A stretch of DNA of 64,000 nucleotides from Selaginella moellendorffii (GCF_000143415.4 NW_003314270.1:2262290-2326289), one strand, 5' to 3'. Counted from the first letter of the stretch, positions 10,997 to 23,988 are shown. The notes: generated by a model not told the origin, from the sequence alone. Numbers and translations: made by a program.

Positions 10997-11689
10997 TCAA
11001 CCAAGATGACAATGCTCGTTTCTCTGCCAAACCATGTCATCTCCATTGCGGTCCTGCTCCTGCTCTTGGTGAAGATCGACCCAGCAATGGCCGTGCTGCT
11101 GCTGGATCATCGCAGAAGAAGAGTAGCAATGCATCCGATTGCTGACGGATCCGGGCGAGCAAAATGGGGATATGTCGAGAAAGGGAAGATCCGCCCAGTA
11201 CTCCCTGCCCCGATCGAAGTTCCTCTCGTAGCTCTCCGTCTTGTAGTGGTGGAGCGGCGGCTGTGGATCTACGCACATTGAGTCGTAACACGACGATTGG
11301 ATCTTCCTGGCCTCGGCCCGCCACTTACGAATCGCCTGCTTCCACTTTGGCGGCCTCTCGTAGCCGCTGCCGTGGTGGTGATGGTCCTTGGAGGAGCTGT
11401 TCTTGGCGTTCTTGGCGTCCTTGCTCCGCCTTCTCCTCAGACCGCCGAGGCAATCGAGAATCCAGCTCTTGCAATCGAGAGCAATCACCTGCTGCTGCTG
11501 CTGCTGCTGATGCCGCGGGCGCTGCTCGTCGATAGTCTTGTCGGCGCTAGGATTCTTGGCGCCCTCTTCTTGCAATGTGGATGCCGAGGTGGGCCAAGAC
11601 GCTAGAGACGAGGGCGAGAGCACATTGTAGGCATTCTCCACGAATCCCATAGCTCGATCGATTGATTCTTGATGCGCTCCGAGCATCAA
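10997..11689 (-). CDS. Plant protein of unknown function, second SYERNFDRG family member
   Basis: Intronless frame of 230 residues. It shares with the gene at 6445-6984 the block YKTESYERNFDRGREYWADL, again preceded by a basic segment (KWKQAIRKWRAEARK). Outside this block the two differ: here there is a poly-Gln run from about residue 60 and a His-rich run (HHHH), both low-complexity. The C-terminal 30 residues are His/Gln/Glu-rich and may reflect an inaccurate 3' end. Function unknown. Confidence 0.55.
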   Translation of the reverse strand: MMLGAHQESIDRAMGFVENAYNVLSPSSLASWPTSASTLQEEGAKNPSADKTIDEQRPRHQQQQQQQVIALDCKSWILDCLGGLRRRRSKDAKNAKNSSSKDHHHHGSGYERPPKWKQAIRKWRAEARKIQSSCYDSMCVDPQPPLHHYKTESYERNFDRGREYWADLPFLDISPFCSPGSVSNRMHCYSSSAMIQQQHGHCWVDLHQEQEQDRNGDDMVWQRNEHCHLG

Positions 11690-12151
11690 GAATCCATAAC
11701 AGCTAAAACTCCTACCAAAACCCTAGATATGGAGGAGCGAGCGAGCGAGAAAGAGAGAGAAAAAGGTGAGGTTTGTGTGAAACGGTCGCGCAAACGGGAA
11801 AATTAGACAGCCGTCAGATCTGGTCAAAGATGACCACCGGCGGTTGCGCGCTCGATTCCTGGGGAGTAACTTTAGGGTAGCCATGGGGATCTCTGGTTCG
11901 ATTCCCAGGCAATGCAGCGGCCCACCACGTTAGGCGTTCTATTCTCGCGAGTGACAAGGCCATGGATATGCATCATCCATTGGGCGTACAGTATATATGT
12001 GTCAGCTTGTCAAGATCTTGGCTGCTAGGGTTTGCTAGCGCTCTATGGTAAGGCGGCGGCTGTGAGGAGATCTCGAGCTCGCGAATCGCCTCGCGCGGTG
12101 CACCTCGGCTGCCCTGCATTGTACAGATAGGTGAAGGATCTCGCGGCAGCG
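11690..12151. other. Divergent promoter region
   Basis: About 460 bp between the minus-strand unknown gene and the plus-strand MA3 gene. A TATATAT stretch near 11991 lies 150 bp before the ATG at 12152 and could serve as its TATA element. Confidence 0.4.
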
Positions 12152-14395
12152 ATGGCGGAGACGGCGGGATTTCTCACAGATGAGCAGCGCAAGCTGATGA
12201 AATCGGCGTCGCTGACCCGCGAGAGCTCCGCGGAGCTGCTGTCGCCGAGGGCGGCGTCGGGGAAGCACCACGAGAGGAAATCGCATTCGGGGAAGAATGG
12301 GCGACCTAAAAAGGGTATGCTTTCCTTGTAGCTTGCATTTTTCCTCGGTAGGCAATAACTTAGAACTGTGTTTTGGCATGTAGGTGGCAGTGGTGGCAAG
12401 GGGACTTGGGGATCCGTCATGGAAGATGGTAGCAAGAGGGTTCTTATTGATCGAAACGATCCTAACTATGACAGTGGAGAGGTATGCTGATAAAAAGTCT
12501 CTTTTTCTCAAGTCCTTACCAAAAAAAACGTTCTTTTCTTGCAGGAACCATACCATCTGATCGGTGCTCACGTCGCTCAGTCGTTACAAGTGTACAAAGA
12601 GAAGGTTGTATATATAGTGGAGGAATATTTTGCTACTGGCAACGTCGCGGACGCGGCCACAGATTTGCGAGACCTCGGCTCGCCGAGCTACCATCACTAC
12701 TTCGTCAAGAAGCTCATTTCCATGGCGCTGGACAGGCACGACAGGGAGAAGGAGATGGCGTCGGTTCTACTGTCGGCCCTCTACGCCGACGTGATGGAGC
12801 CGGACCAGTTAGCCAAGGGATTTACCAAACTACTCGAGTCGGCGGACGACTTGGCGCTTGACATTCCGGATGCTACCGACGTCCTGGCACTTTTTCTTGC
12901 TCGAGCAGTGGTGGACGACATTCTCCCGCCGGCATTCTTGTCCAAGACGCAGGCTGTGTTACCGGACGGCTCCAAGGGCCTCGAGGTTCTCCAAAACGCC
13001 GAGAAGAGCTACCTCAACGCGCCGCTGCATGCAGAGGTCGTCGAGCGACGCTGGGGTGGCAGTACCCAGACCACCGTCGAGGAAGTGAAGCGGAAGATCA
13101 CCGACCTGCTGAAGGAGTACGTGGAGAGCGGGGACCAGGCCGAGGCCCGCCGCTGCATCCGAGAGCTCAACGTGCCTTTCTTCCACCACGAGGTGGTCAA
13201 GAAGGCCCTGACTCTGGTGATTGAGAAGAAGAGTGCCGAGGCCGGGATCGTGTCCCTCCTCCAGGAGTGCGCCGACGAGGGTCTCATCTCCTCCAACCAG
13301 ATGTCCAAAGGCTTCTCCCGCGTTTTCGACGCGCTGGAGGACCTCTCGCTGGACGTCCCGCAGGCCCGTGAGATTCTCGAGGACCTCGCAGCCAAGGCCA
13401 TGTCCGCTGGCTGGCTCAGCTCCTCGTTCGTCACTCCCGCTGCTGCTTCTGCTGCTGCTGCTGCCGCCGCTGCTTCCAACGACGATGGTGCTGCAGCAAA
13501 CGGTGACACCGCCGTCGACGATGCTCATGTCTTCAAGCAGAAGGCCACCGGGATCATCCAGGAGTACTTTTTGTCCGACGACATAGCGGAGGTGGTGCGG
13601 AGCCTCGAGGACCTGGCAGCCCCGGACTTCAACGCGGTGTTCGTCAAGAAGCTCATCACCCTGGCAATGGACAGGAAGAACCGGGAGAAGGAGATGGCGT
13701 CGGTGCTCCTGTCGGCTCTCTACGCGGAGGTGATCCCGGTGGGGCAGATTGGAAAGGCGTTCACGATGCTGCTCGAGTCGGCCGAGGACACGGCCCTGGA
13801 CATCCCGGACGCCGCCAACCAGCTCGCTTACTTCCTTGACCGTGCGGTGGTGGACGACATACTCCCGCCGCTCTACCTGGAGGAGATCAACGAGCAGCTG
13901 CCGGAGGGGTCTCTGGGAAAAGAGATCGTGCACTCGGCCGAGTCCATCCTGGCGGCGCGGCACGCCGGGGAGCGGATCCTGCGCTGCTGGGGCGGCGGCA
14001 CGGGCCGCGCGGTGCTGGACGACGCCAAGGACAAGATTGCCAAGCTGCTCGAGGAGTTTGAGAGCGGCGGCGACATGGGGGAGGCGTGCCAGTGCGTGCG
14101 CGACCTGGCCATGCCATACTTCCACCACGAGGTGGTGAAGCGCGCGCTGGTGATGGCCATGGAGAGGAAGAGCGCGCGGCCGCTGTGCTTCCTCCGTGAG
14201 TGCTCCAGCGAGGGCCTCATCACGACGAGCCAGATGGTGAAGGGATTCGGCAGGGTGGCGGACTATATCGACGACCTCGCGCTCGACATCCCCGACGCCA
14301 AGAGTAAGTTCCAGGGGTTCGTGGACGAGGCCAAGGCACAGGGCTGGCTCTCCAGTGCCTTTGGAGGCGCTGCGCAAGCCAATGGTAGTGCCTAA
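12152..14395 (+). CDS. MRF1: MA3-domain translation regulatory factor (four MA3 repeats)
   Basis: Exons 12152-12314, 12384-12481 and 12545-14395 join in frame to 703 residues, the normal size of plant MRF/PDCD4-like proteins. The N terminus carries the plant-typical Ser-rich region with RKSHSGKNGRPKKG and GGKGTWGSV. Four MA3 domains follow: each starts with a (V)YKEKV/KRKI/FKQKA/DAKDKI helix and contains HHxxVKKxL or VFVKKLI and a LALDIPDA-like end. They are spaced about 160 residues apart, and an Ala-rich linker (13440-13475) separates domains 2 and 3. MA3 domains bind eIF4A; Arabidopsis MRF proteins promote translation under TOR control in energy deficiency. The ATG at 12152 is preferred; the GTG frame upstream is not a start. 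Confidence 0.93.
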
Positions 14396-15707
14396 GTGGT
14401 GCGCACTCCCTCTCTCGTTTTTTTTTTCCTGAAATTATATGCTGGTATCTTTGACTTTTAGTCCACTCTAGTAAACGGTCAGCTCAGCTCCTTTTTGGCC
14501 CTTTTGACCGTCCGTACGGATGACCGGTGGGCCATGACGCACCGCCGGGCCGTTTAAAAACACACGGAAACGCATGGCGACAAAACAAACGATTTGGAAA
14601 ATGGGGGGAATATGAAGAAGTGGGAGCCGTACGGACGGACACGGCAACGGCCCGTCAGAGGCCCGCGATCCCACCGTCAAAGCCGGTGCGATCTGGGCCG
14701 ACCAAAATTCCCTGCGTTGGGCGGAAAGAAGTCGATCTCTCTTCCTTCCAAGTTCCAAGTGAAGTGTCTGTTGTCTGTGACTTACATGGTTCTCTGTGCG
14801 CTGTGTACTAAGTTCCTCGCACTGCTACTGCGCGCTGTGCTCGCTGGATTGGATCGATCGCCCCCTTTCCTATCCATTTACCCATTGGGTCCGGGGGATC
14901 GCATAGCACAGCACGCGACGCGAGGAGGAGAGAGAGGAGGGAAGGGGGAATTGACGAAGACGAAGGGGGGAATCCAGGCTTGCACGCTTGGTGGGCGATG
15001 ACGAGTGCTTGATGGGCTCGATTCTTCGGCTGCTGTGCGTGGTGGGTTCTTCGCAAATTCCAGGGATTTGCTCCGTTTGTCACGCAGGGGTCGATCAGTG
15101 AGGGGAAAGAGGAAGAGTGTTTTGGAAGAGGAAAAGAAGGGCCGTTTCTTATCGTCACATTGTCGTTTGTGGGGCACGCCACGGCACTTTGGTTCTTCTT
15201 CACCTTCCTTCTTTCTTCTTTTCTCGCGTCGCCCCCACTGTGGATGATTGACGACTGCTTCGTCGTCGTCATCTAGGAGCGCTCTAGTCGCGGCTGAGAC
15301 TGTCTCGTCTTTAAATTGCTCCCCCTCCTCTTTGCTTCGCCCCTTCTTCTTGTTGTTGTTCCTTTCTCCTCTTCTCCGTCCTCTCATCTTCTTCAAACCT
15401 TCTGCCCCTGTCGGAGCGAAGAGATCCCAGAAGCAACGTGCCGCAGCTTCTCAATCGCTTCACGTGCTTGACTTTGTACAATCGGTCCAATCCTAGCTAC
15501 CTGCTGCTCTTCCACGAACAAGTCGTCCTCGATACTGCCAAATCCCAGGGTCGAATTCAAGTCCAAAACGTCCTCGAGAGGATGGCGTGGCGACTAAGTG
15601 GAGGGTAAGCGCCCTCCTCTTCCTTTCTCTCTCCAAAGCGTGTCCATGGGTAGCTGATCGGATCGATCGTCTTTCCTTGCGATCGAAGCATAAGAGCATT
15701 AGAGGGA
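14396..15707 (+). promoter_or_regulatory. Upstream region of the WRKY gene with W-box cores
   Basis: 1.3 kb without a supported gene, probably promoter and leader of the WRKY gene at 15708. It contains W-box-type TTGAC cores at 14504 (TTGACC), 14951, 15248 and 15468 (TTGACT), and a CACGTG G-box at 15461. W-boxes in WRKY promoters usually mean auto- or cross-regulation. Presence of the motifs is seen; function is inferred and such hexamers also occur by chance. Confidence 0.35.
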
Positions 15708-17246
15708 ATGGAAGTTCTTCAGTACAGGTGCTCCTCCGAGAGAGACCGGCAAATCGAGGAGGCGGCCAGGTCGGGGCTGGCAAACGTCCAGGAGCTCCTC
15801 CAGTTCCTGGCCGACCGGCAGCGCCACCGCAAAGACGATGGCGATTCCTCCTCCGCGTCCTCTCTCAAGCTGGGCTTGAATCCAGAGGGCAGCGCCGCGG
15901 CCTCGTCGGCCATCGCAAGCTTTCGAAGGGTGTCGAGCTTGCTGGGAAGAACCAAAGGCCATGCAAGGTTCCGAAAGGGGCCCAAGGGACAGACATCGTC
16001 TCTGGCGGGATACGAGCATGCATTCGTGGACTCCTCCAGCGCCGCCGGCCACTACCGCCCGATGAAGCAGCAAATCCATCCCGATGAAATCCACCATCGC
16101 CATCTCTCCCAGCAGCATCAAGCTGGCGGACCATCCTCGTCCACGGATTTGAGCCTCCGGCAGCAAAACGCTCTGGCTGTGGCAATGCACAGGAGAGCGG
16201 TGGAGGAAGAGAGGCACAGATTGATCCAGCAGCAGCAGCAGCAGCAGGCCGAGATGATGTTCCAGGCCAAGAAGAACCAGGTATTCAACCTGGAGAATTC
16301 GATGGGATCGCGCTCGTATATGTCGTCGCTAAGCATGCAGCAGGATCATCACCACCACCTCCACCACCATCCTCACGCAATCAGCAACAACAACGCCGTT
16401 ACCAACAATGCCACGACAAGCAGCGGTGACGTAAAAGCTGGCTCGTTATTTGGGCTGCTCCCACCGATGAGCCAGAGCAATGGCTCCAACGTTTCCAGGA
16501 GGAAGTGCGTGGGAAAGCATGAGGAGCTCGGTATCAAGTGTGCAACGCTCAAGTGCCATTGCTCCAAACGGCGGTAATGTGGTTTTTCTCCGTTCGTTTA
16601 CGATGCTTGTCCTCTTAAACGAAACCATTCTTTTCCTTCGCAACAGGAAGCTGAGGGTGAAGAGGACCATCACAGTTCCTGCAATCAGCAACAAGCTGGC
16701 CGATATTCCTCCGGACGATTACTCTTGGCGAAAGTATGGACAAAAGCCAATCAAGGGCTCTCCGCACCCAAGGTATGTATATATGTATTGGTTTGTTGGT
16801 CAGTCGCTTCTTGTTATGTTTTCGTACTGCCACTACTCGTTTGTTGCCATGCTAGAAACTTTTCTACAAGTCTTTCGTGCTCGAGTTTTTCTATCAACTG
16901 GGTTCGACTTTTCTCCCAAGCTTTAAAATTTTTTCTTTTCAGGGGCTATTACAAGTGCAGCAGCATGAGGGGATGCCCGGCCCGGAAGCACGTCGAGCGA
17001 TCCCTGGAAGACCCTTCAATGTTGATCGTGACTTATGAAGGGGAGCACAATCACACGAGAAACAACAATAGCAACAACACCACCACCACCACCACCAACA
17101 ATAACAACGCTAACATCAACACCATCGCCACCACCACCACCACAACCACATCCAACTACAACAACAGCAACAATGGGATTGTCAGTGCTAATGGGGCTGG
17201 TGTTGCCAGTGCTGCCGCTGCTCCTAGTTTGGTGGCTCACTCCTGA
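15708..17246 (+). CDS. Group IId WRKY transcription factor
   Basis: Exons 15708-16573, 16647-16772 and 16943-17246 join in frame to about 432 residues. The order is: N-terminal helix [19 protein letters not shown] segment (calmodulin-binding/zinc-cluster region typical of subgroup IId), poly-Gln and His-rich runs, a basic CHCSKRRKLRVKR nuclear-localisation segment, then the single WRKY domain. The WRKY domain has WRKYGQK and a C-X5-C-X23-H-X-H zinc finger (YKCSS...GCPARK...GEHNH). The intron after the Pro-Arg codon inside the domain is the conserved R-type intron. The tail after the finger is an Asn/Thr low-complexity tract. It binds W-boxes in the nucleus; several cores lie in its own upstream region. 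Confidence 0.95.
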
Positions 17247-17843
17247 TTCTTTTCTTTTTCGTTCGGTTTTTCCTCCTTGATTTTGCCTGCTTAGGTGATT
17301 AGCTCGTACTGATTTGAAAACTTGTCTAAGCTGCTCAAGGACAAGGAATGACAACTAACCTCCTGTCTCTTTGGCATCCCATCTGTGTCGTGCCTCATGT
17401 CTCTCTGGGAATACACGATGTTTATCATAATACGAACTGTAATCAGGTTAAGAGTGAAAATGACAAAATTGTTTTTATTGACAGATCCGTCGGCCATACT
17501 ACCACCTCTTGGTTTGCCAAAGCAAGCTTTCCTGTGTCAAAAGGAAAAACTTAATACCATAACACGAGTAGCTTCTGCACCAAGAAATATGATATGTAAA
17601 GCTGGATTGTAGAAATATATCACAAAGTTGGACGAATGTGGTAAATGAAATTCCATATACTAAACATCAAGTCAACCAATCAAAACGAGAAATATTGTTC
17701 TCCCTGATCCTAATACTTTCCTTATTTTTATAATTTAAAGAAATGATTATGATTATAATTTTATTTTATCATAATTAGATAAATCAATAATTAATATAAA
17801 AATTTATAAAAATATTAACACCATTTCTTAGTATACCATATGG
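17247..17843. other. 3' flank and AT-rich spacer
   Basis: Probable WRKY 3' UTR followed by AT-rich DNA up to the transposon border. No gene or repeat recognised. Confidence 0.45.
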
Positions 17844-18003
17844 TGTGAGTGCTTGGAATATGGAAAGGGAATACAGAAATGTGCATATCAATTAGCCCAA
17901 AAACCCTAATTTATATACAGGAGCAAGTGGATTGAAACTAATCCGACGGCTACCAAAATCCCCTACGCTAATATTAGTATACGGTATTGTAGCCGTACAC
18001 TTG

Positions 18004-19884
18004 TGTAAGCGACTAAATTTTCCATTCTACTTTAGTCACTTAACCACACCTCCGACCACTTGGAGAAGTCTCATTCACAACCTCCATAAGTCCAATCCAG
18101 GACTTGGGACTTGCTAGCCCCGAGAATGGCATCCATGCCACTCAACATTTGCACTTGGTCCAAGTGCTCCACGTGTCCGATCCCATGACCGACACTCAAA
18201 GGTACCACCGACATAGCAGCCTGTTACGCTAAGGCCATGCCCAATCACCTTTGCCACACTGGTAGTCCAATACCACTTGCATCACAGTCTTGGCTCCCCA
18301 AGACTAGGCAAACCATCCGTGAGTGGTCATCTCAGATCCACTCCTTAGCATCCTTAGGATGCCCACCGACAAGGGGAATAGCCTTCCCCAATATCCCTTT
18401 GTCAGTCCCCACTAAGTCCCTTTCTGCCCCTGGCCGTGTTTGCCAACACTGCCACTGGACCGAGACCCACAGGCCCGACCACTAAGTCCCACGGTCCTCT
18501 GGGACTTCCTCACCACACGACTGTGTCCTTGGTCACTACCCCAGAGGACTGCTCCTCTTCCTTTCCACAGTCTGGGCCTTTGGGACAACATTTCGGAACA
18601 CTGTGGCCTTATGCGAGCCACCTAGGTACTCTCCTCGCCTTCTGCCCTTGGGTGCTCTAGCCATGAGCTTAGAGCGGGTTCCGTTGAGCCACACCCGGTA
18701 TCCAAGTAGGTAGTGCCACCCACACTTGGACTGGGAGCATCGGCCAGTCGATCTCCCGGGGGAACTAGAGCCGGCTCTTGAACACATCACCAAGCTACCC
18801 CGCTTGTCGGTCTGTGTTCACTCTAGTCTTGGACTTCCCAGTGGGCAGCTCATCACCCAACACTGGGTCTGGCCTTCCTGGGCCAAACTGGCCTTTCCTG
18901 GCCAAACTGGCTCCACTGCAGTCCTCCCCCTACTATACTTTTGGGGCTCACCAAACCCCCCAGGGTCTGGGAGATGAACGCTTTGGGTTTTCACCCTCTC
19001 AGGCTCCGGACTCGGACTCGGACTCGGACTCGGACTCGGACTCGGACTCGGACTCGGATTCGGACTCGGACTCGGGCTCGGGCTCGGTCTCGGCCTCGGG
19101 CTCGGTCTCGGTCTCGGTCCCGGTCTCGGTCTCAGTCTCGGTCTCGGTCCCGGTCTCGGTCCCGGTCTCGGTCCCGGTCTCGGTCTCGACTTCAGACTCC
19201 ATCTCGGACTCCATCTCGGACTCCATCTCGGACTCCATCTCGGACTCCATCTCGGGTCCATCTCGGACTCCATCTCGGACTCCATCTCGGGTCCATCTCG
19301 GACTCCATTTCGGGTCCATCTCGGGTCCACCTTGGACTCCATCTCGGACTCCATCTCGGACTCCATCTCGGGTCCATCTCAGACTCCACTTCGGACTCCA
19401 ACTCGGGTCCACCTCGGACTCCATCTCGGACTCCATCTCGGACTCCATCTCGGACTCCATCTCGGACTCCACTTCGGACTCCAACTCGGGTCCATCTCGG
19501 GTCCACCTCGGACTCCACTTCGGACTCCAACTCGGGTCCATCTCGGACTCCACTTCGGACTCCCACTCGAGTCCATCTCGGACTCCACTTCGGACTCCAA
19601 CTCGAGTCCATCTCGGACTCCACTTCGGACTCCAACTTGAGTCCATTTCGGACACTCCCACGTGTCATGTGTTGGTCCTTTTGGGTCCCTTTTTGGAGCC
19701 TCGCCTTTTGCTCGCTTCGTGCTCGTTCCTCGAGCACTTCGTTGGGAGTTCCACTCCCGCTCTTGACTTTTCAAGTCGGAGCTTTTGGTCCAAACGTGTT
19801 ACGCTCGTTTGGCTCTCGTTTCGGCCACTACCATGTGGTGCCCTTCCGGCTCCACTTTGGGGCCTAGGGATTTTGTGTCTCACA
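18004..19884 (-). repeat. 3' LTR of the LARD-like element
   Basis: 1,881 bp copy of the right LTR, with a shorter and differently ordered tandem array (19007-19655). Confidence 0.9.
19007..19655. repeat. Hexamer/dodecamer minisatellite in the left LTR
   Basis: Begins as pure CTCGGA hexamers, passes to CTCGGT/CTCGGC variants, then to a CTCGGACTCCAT 12-mer with CTCGGGTCCAT variants. Because the period is a multiple of three and lacks stop triplets, several frames stay open on both strands; long Asp-Ser, Ser-Val or Glu-Ser frames here are artefacts. Confidence 0.92.
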
Positions 19885-22800
19885 ACTCCACCACCTATAG
19901 ACGAAGTTCGATGTCCTCATCGAACGGTAAACCATTTTGTAAAGTAACACTCGTATGTGTTACCATTTCCATCCTTGGCACCTAGCCAATATTTGTCAAT
20001 GGTTTGACATTGAAGGCTCACCATGCCTTTTGCATATGCCTCAATGGTTTGACACCAAAGGCTCACCATGCCTTGCTTATCCTCTAAGGAGGGTAGTCTC
20101 CCCAACTTAGAGACTGATTGGACCACAAGGAGTGGTTCTCTCCTTTTATTGGTTTAGTTCTCGCTAAACCTCTTAGAGACCCTTCTCTAAGTCAATCCCA
20201 CTACTCCTTCTCGAGTAGTCTCAATTTCCATCGATATAACCTTTGCACTTTGGAACTTTGAATTTTGACTTCTTGGAGTCAATTTCCTAGGTGTCTCCAA
20301 CACCTTGCCTTGCACCTTTTGTGCAACTCCACTTCCCATCCTAGGAAGTTCTCTACTCGAGGGCACCATCATCCTCTCTTCTATTTCGTGCCAAAGTTCC
20401 AGTTATCATACTTTGTGTTAGGGCTGTTCATCGCCCTATCATTTGGCTACCTTACCGCTCCCTCCCTTGGAGCTTCCACTTTTGCCAAATCGGAGCAATT
20501 CGGAATCCCTCCTTGGAAACACACTTCCTTTCCCGCAACTTGTTAGCGTCCAACACATTAGTGTTCCTCGCCTAACTTTGTCACTTGGATTCCTTCCAAG
20601 GGATTCCACGGCCCTATCTTGGCCATTCATCTTTTGCTCCTATCCGTTGATTGTTGCACCAAGCAACATCGAATCTCTACCTCCCTCCTTGAGGTATTGT
20701 TTCGGTTCCATAGCAAAGACTCTTCTTTGCCAAGTCCGGAGGATGTTCACCCCTAGTACGTCTCTTTAGCATCTTCTGCTATGGGCTCTATCCATGGCCC
20801 AACTTCGTGACCCTCCCATGGGTCTTTTATAAAGACTACTTTCCTCGGACTCACTATGCCATCGCACGGACATAGTTTATTTCCCTTAGGTGCTCTTCCC
20901 ACTTGGTTATCACGACCAAGCCACACCACCTTAAACAGTTCAATTTCAACATTTTGAACCAGGAACTTCATTCATTAGCCAACCAAGGACCTTGTCCTTT
21001 TCTGGCCATAAGATCACCTAGTGATCTCACCTTGGCACCTTAACAGAGTTGCCAAGAGGTACTTGGTTTTCTAGACCTCCAAGTTGTTGACTATAACCCC
21101 GGGGGCATCCCCCACACTTGGCGGTGCACCCAAGCTAGCCCTTACGGCCAAGGGTTCATAGCAACTGAGATTAGGTGTCCCCATCTCACTCACCACGACC
21201 TTGGTGCCACTTGCACCAAAGTGTTCAAGTTAGATATGCTGAGCTTTCACACTAAGCAATCTAACCGTGCATCACGACTCCGAGGCATCCCTCGCTTGGC
21301 GGTGTGCCCAAACCAGTCTCCCCACTGAGAGTCCATGACCACCGAAATATGAGTGTCCTCATATTCCAAACCATCACCACGCCCTAGTGATTTGGGACTC
21401 GAACCCAAGCACTAGAGGGTCGGGACTCGAACCCAACCTCCGTATATGCATCTACGGACGGCATCACACTAGATGCCTGGCGTGACTCCCCACGCCGGTG
21501 CACCAACCTATTTTTAAAGCGCGCTACAGATCACAGCTTAGGAACCTAGTTCCTCCACACTGCCAAGTCCTCTCACTTGACATGTCTGTGATCATGCATG
21601 GACTCCTCCATGCTCGGCCCCATGGCCCACCCATTTTGAAGTTATCACCTTCAACTAGGGTCTTTGTTCCCCCGACGTGCCAATCTCACTTGGCAAGTCC
21701 TCCGACCATTGTAACATGGTTCCTGCATAAGCGTGAAAGTCCTTGACCATCGACTTTCGTTCAAAGCCCTCTCTTTGAACACTCGGGAACTACTTCCCTA
21801 ACCTTGATAACCTTGCCTCATGGCAAGCTTCAAGACCACGCTTCTGCTGCGCCACTCTGATTTCGCGCGTTCCATGAACCATTTACACTTGGCGTTTCTA
21901 GGTACTACGTTACCTAGAATCGTCTTTGGGAACCTTGAAGGAACTCTGTCCCTCAGCTTGCTAAGGCCTCCCCTTTCGCAAGCTTTATAGTTGCCATATA
22001 GTCTAACATGGACCATTCCATATTTTAGACTCTCCATGGCATCACGGTTGCTAGCGGCAACACCCTCGAGCCCCCACTTGATTCTCCACTCCCAGCTGGC
22101 ATAACCAACCTTGGTTATGCCCTTTGATTCCTACAGTTTGGTTCTATCCCCTTACTTCTTGCTTTTTGGCTTCACACCTTTCCTTTGGTCATTCTCCTCC
22201 AGACCAGGAGGATAGCTTTGCACTTTCTATCATGCTTTAGCAAGTATTCTTAGGGATGAACCTACCCAATAGCCTAGGGAGTGGTTCCTCAATCCGGGTA
22301 TGCTCACCTTATAATCCCACACACTGGGATTACATTGTTGCTTATGGGCCTTTACATGCCCATCACTAGCCTTGCCAAAATTCCATTTTTGGCTTTGTCC
22401 AACTTGGGTAGACAGTCCTCTCCTGTCTCCGCAACCTTGAACATTTGGATAGCACTTTCTATCCATCATTCGCTAGGGACTTAGTCCCTTGGGCTTTATC
22501 CATTGCCCTCGTGACATCAAACACCACCTTCTGGTGTTCTAGAGTGTTTGGGTGTCCCAATGATGGCTTTCTTGACAATGAGTATTTCCTTTTATGACAT
22601 TGACTTACTATATCGCAACACAAGCACCTTATCCCCCGTAAGGGTATATCCAACTTCCTTATGCTATTAAGAAGTCTTGGGTAGCTACCTTCTACCCGTT
22701 TAACCAGTTATTTTGCACCTCTTGCTTAGTTGCCTCATAGTTGTCAAGTCCTACAACTCATTGCTTGGTGCTTTCACACCTCCATCATTATCTGGGTCAC

Positions 22801-23988
22801 CACACTCCAACTGCATGCTCTGCAGCTTAGGCTATGCTATTCCCATTTCCATTGGGATTCCTTTGGCAAGGGGTTCTCATGAACCCACCAACATAGCCTC
22901 AAGGTATCACACCTTAGCACATTTGGTGTCTCCACACCATCGGCTCCACGAGCCTACCTCTATGACATTTCCCCTTCGTGTCTAAGTCTTTGCCAAGACC
23001 AACACCGCTCTTTCTCATGCCAACCATCCGTTAGCACTGCACCATAGAGGTCACACACAACTTTATGTCAAAGTTGTTTTCTTCTGGGAACACCTTTCCC
23101 ATAACTTTAGCATGGCATATTTTGCCATCGATGAGATACCCTCTGTTCTCATCCTTGGATCCTATAATCCCCCCCCATCCTTTGTGGGGTATAACACACC
23201 TCAGTCCAAATGCTTCCATCAGTCCTTTTAGGACCATCTGTTGACTCTACTTGAGTCATCCAGCAGTTTTGGACTTGGTTAATCCATAGACCCGTAAGGT
23301 CCTACTTGTGAGGCACTAGCTCACTGGAATACACTTCTTGCATTCCTGTCCTACTCAAAAGGACTATTTTCACAAGTGTTATTCCGACACTTGATTTTGT
23401 TCTCTGGGGGCAACCTTTGCCCCTTAGGATTACTTGTCCATGTGATGAGAACACCAACTCATCCACTTAATACACCCCCAACACCTGGGGTTGTTCCAGC
23501 ATTTATTAGAGGTAGCCCCGGCTACCTTTTCAAGGACTTGAGTCCTCTTCCGTATTTGACCTCCCACGGTCATTACTTCTGGTCTCACATTCATGAGCAC
23601 CAACCTTAACTATATGAGGAAAATCTTGTGACTCCTTTATTGCTTTGGAGTCTTTATCTTTCCCGTGATCCCAACTGTAGTTGTTTACCACAACTACACT
23701 AGCCAGTTTGCTAAGTCAAACGCTCATCTGGATCACATCCCCAACTCTTTGAGGAAAACCATATATTGTTCCCAAGATCCGAAAGTCGTTCCCTTATTGG
23801 CCCCCTTTTTTTTTTATCCACCACATCACGCCCAAGTTCATGCATGAACTCGAGTGGAGAGCCATGTCCTCTCGACGTGCTACTCCTCAAGGATAGGACC
23901 ACTCCTAGGACCTTCCGATGCCAATATCAATGGTGATATACTTGAGCGCCAATAAAAGTCGGACTAAGGAACAGCTCCGATACCAAAT
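19885..23988 (-). other. Non-coding interior of the LARD-like element
   Basis: 4.1 kb without recognisable protein motifs in any frame. Immediately inside the 3' LTR the minus strand reads GGTGGTGGAG, a weak polypurine tract. Short phrases such as GGACTCGAACCCAA recur near 21390-21440. No similarity to the gypsy copies is apparent. Confidence 0.6.
23974..23985 (-). other. Primer-binding site of the LARD-like element
   Basis: Three bases inside the 5' LTR the minus strand reads TGGTATCGGAGC, one mismatch from TGGTATCAGAGC, the complement of plant initiator tRNA-Met used by many plant LTR elements. This fixes the orientation. Confidence 0.8.

Noticed and set aside
12131..12151. Upstream extension of the MRF start (frame beginning GTG at 12131)
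   Set aside because: GTG is not a plausible nuclear start here; the ATG at 12152 gives the family N terminus.
12959..14377. 472-codon minus-strand frame opposite the MA3 gene
   Set aside because: Shadow of GC-rich coding sequence on the other strand; the plus frame has four clear MA3 domains.
18778..19947. Long frames rich in Asp-Ser, Ser-Val or Arg-Thr, up to about 390 codons, on both strands over the LARD LTRs (also 24763-25924)
   Set aside because: They read through a stop-free hexamer/dodecamer array; several frames on both strands are open there at once and no protein family is recognisable.
21385..21445. Repeated GACTCGAACCC text resembling tRNA B boxes in the LARD interior
   Set aside because: No A boxes or stems; it looks like a short internal repeat of the element.
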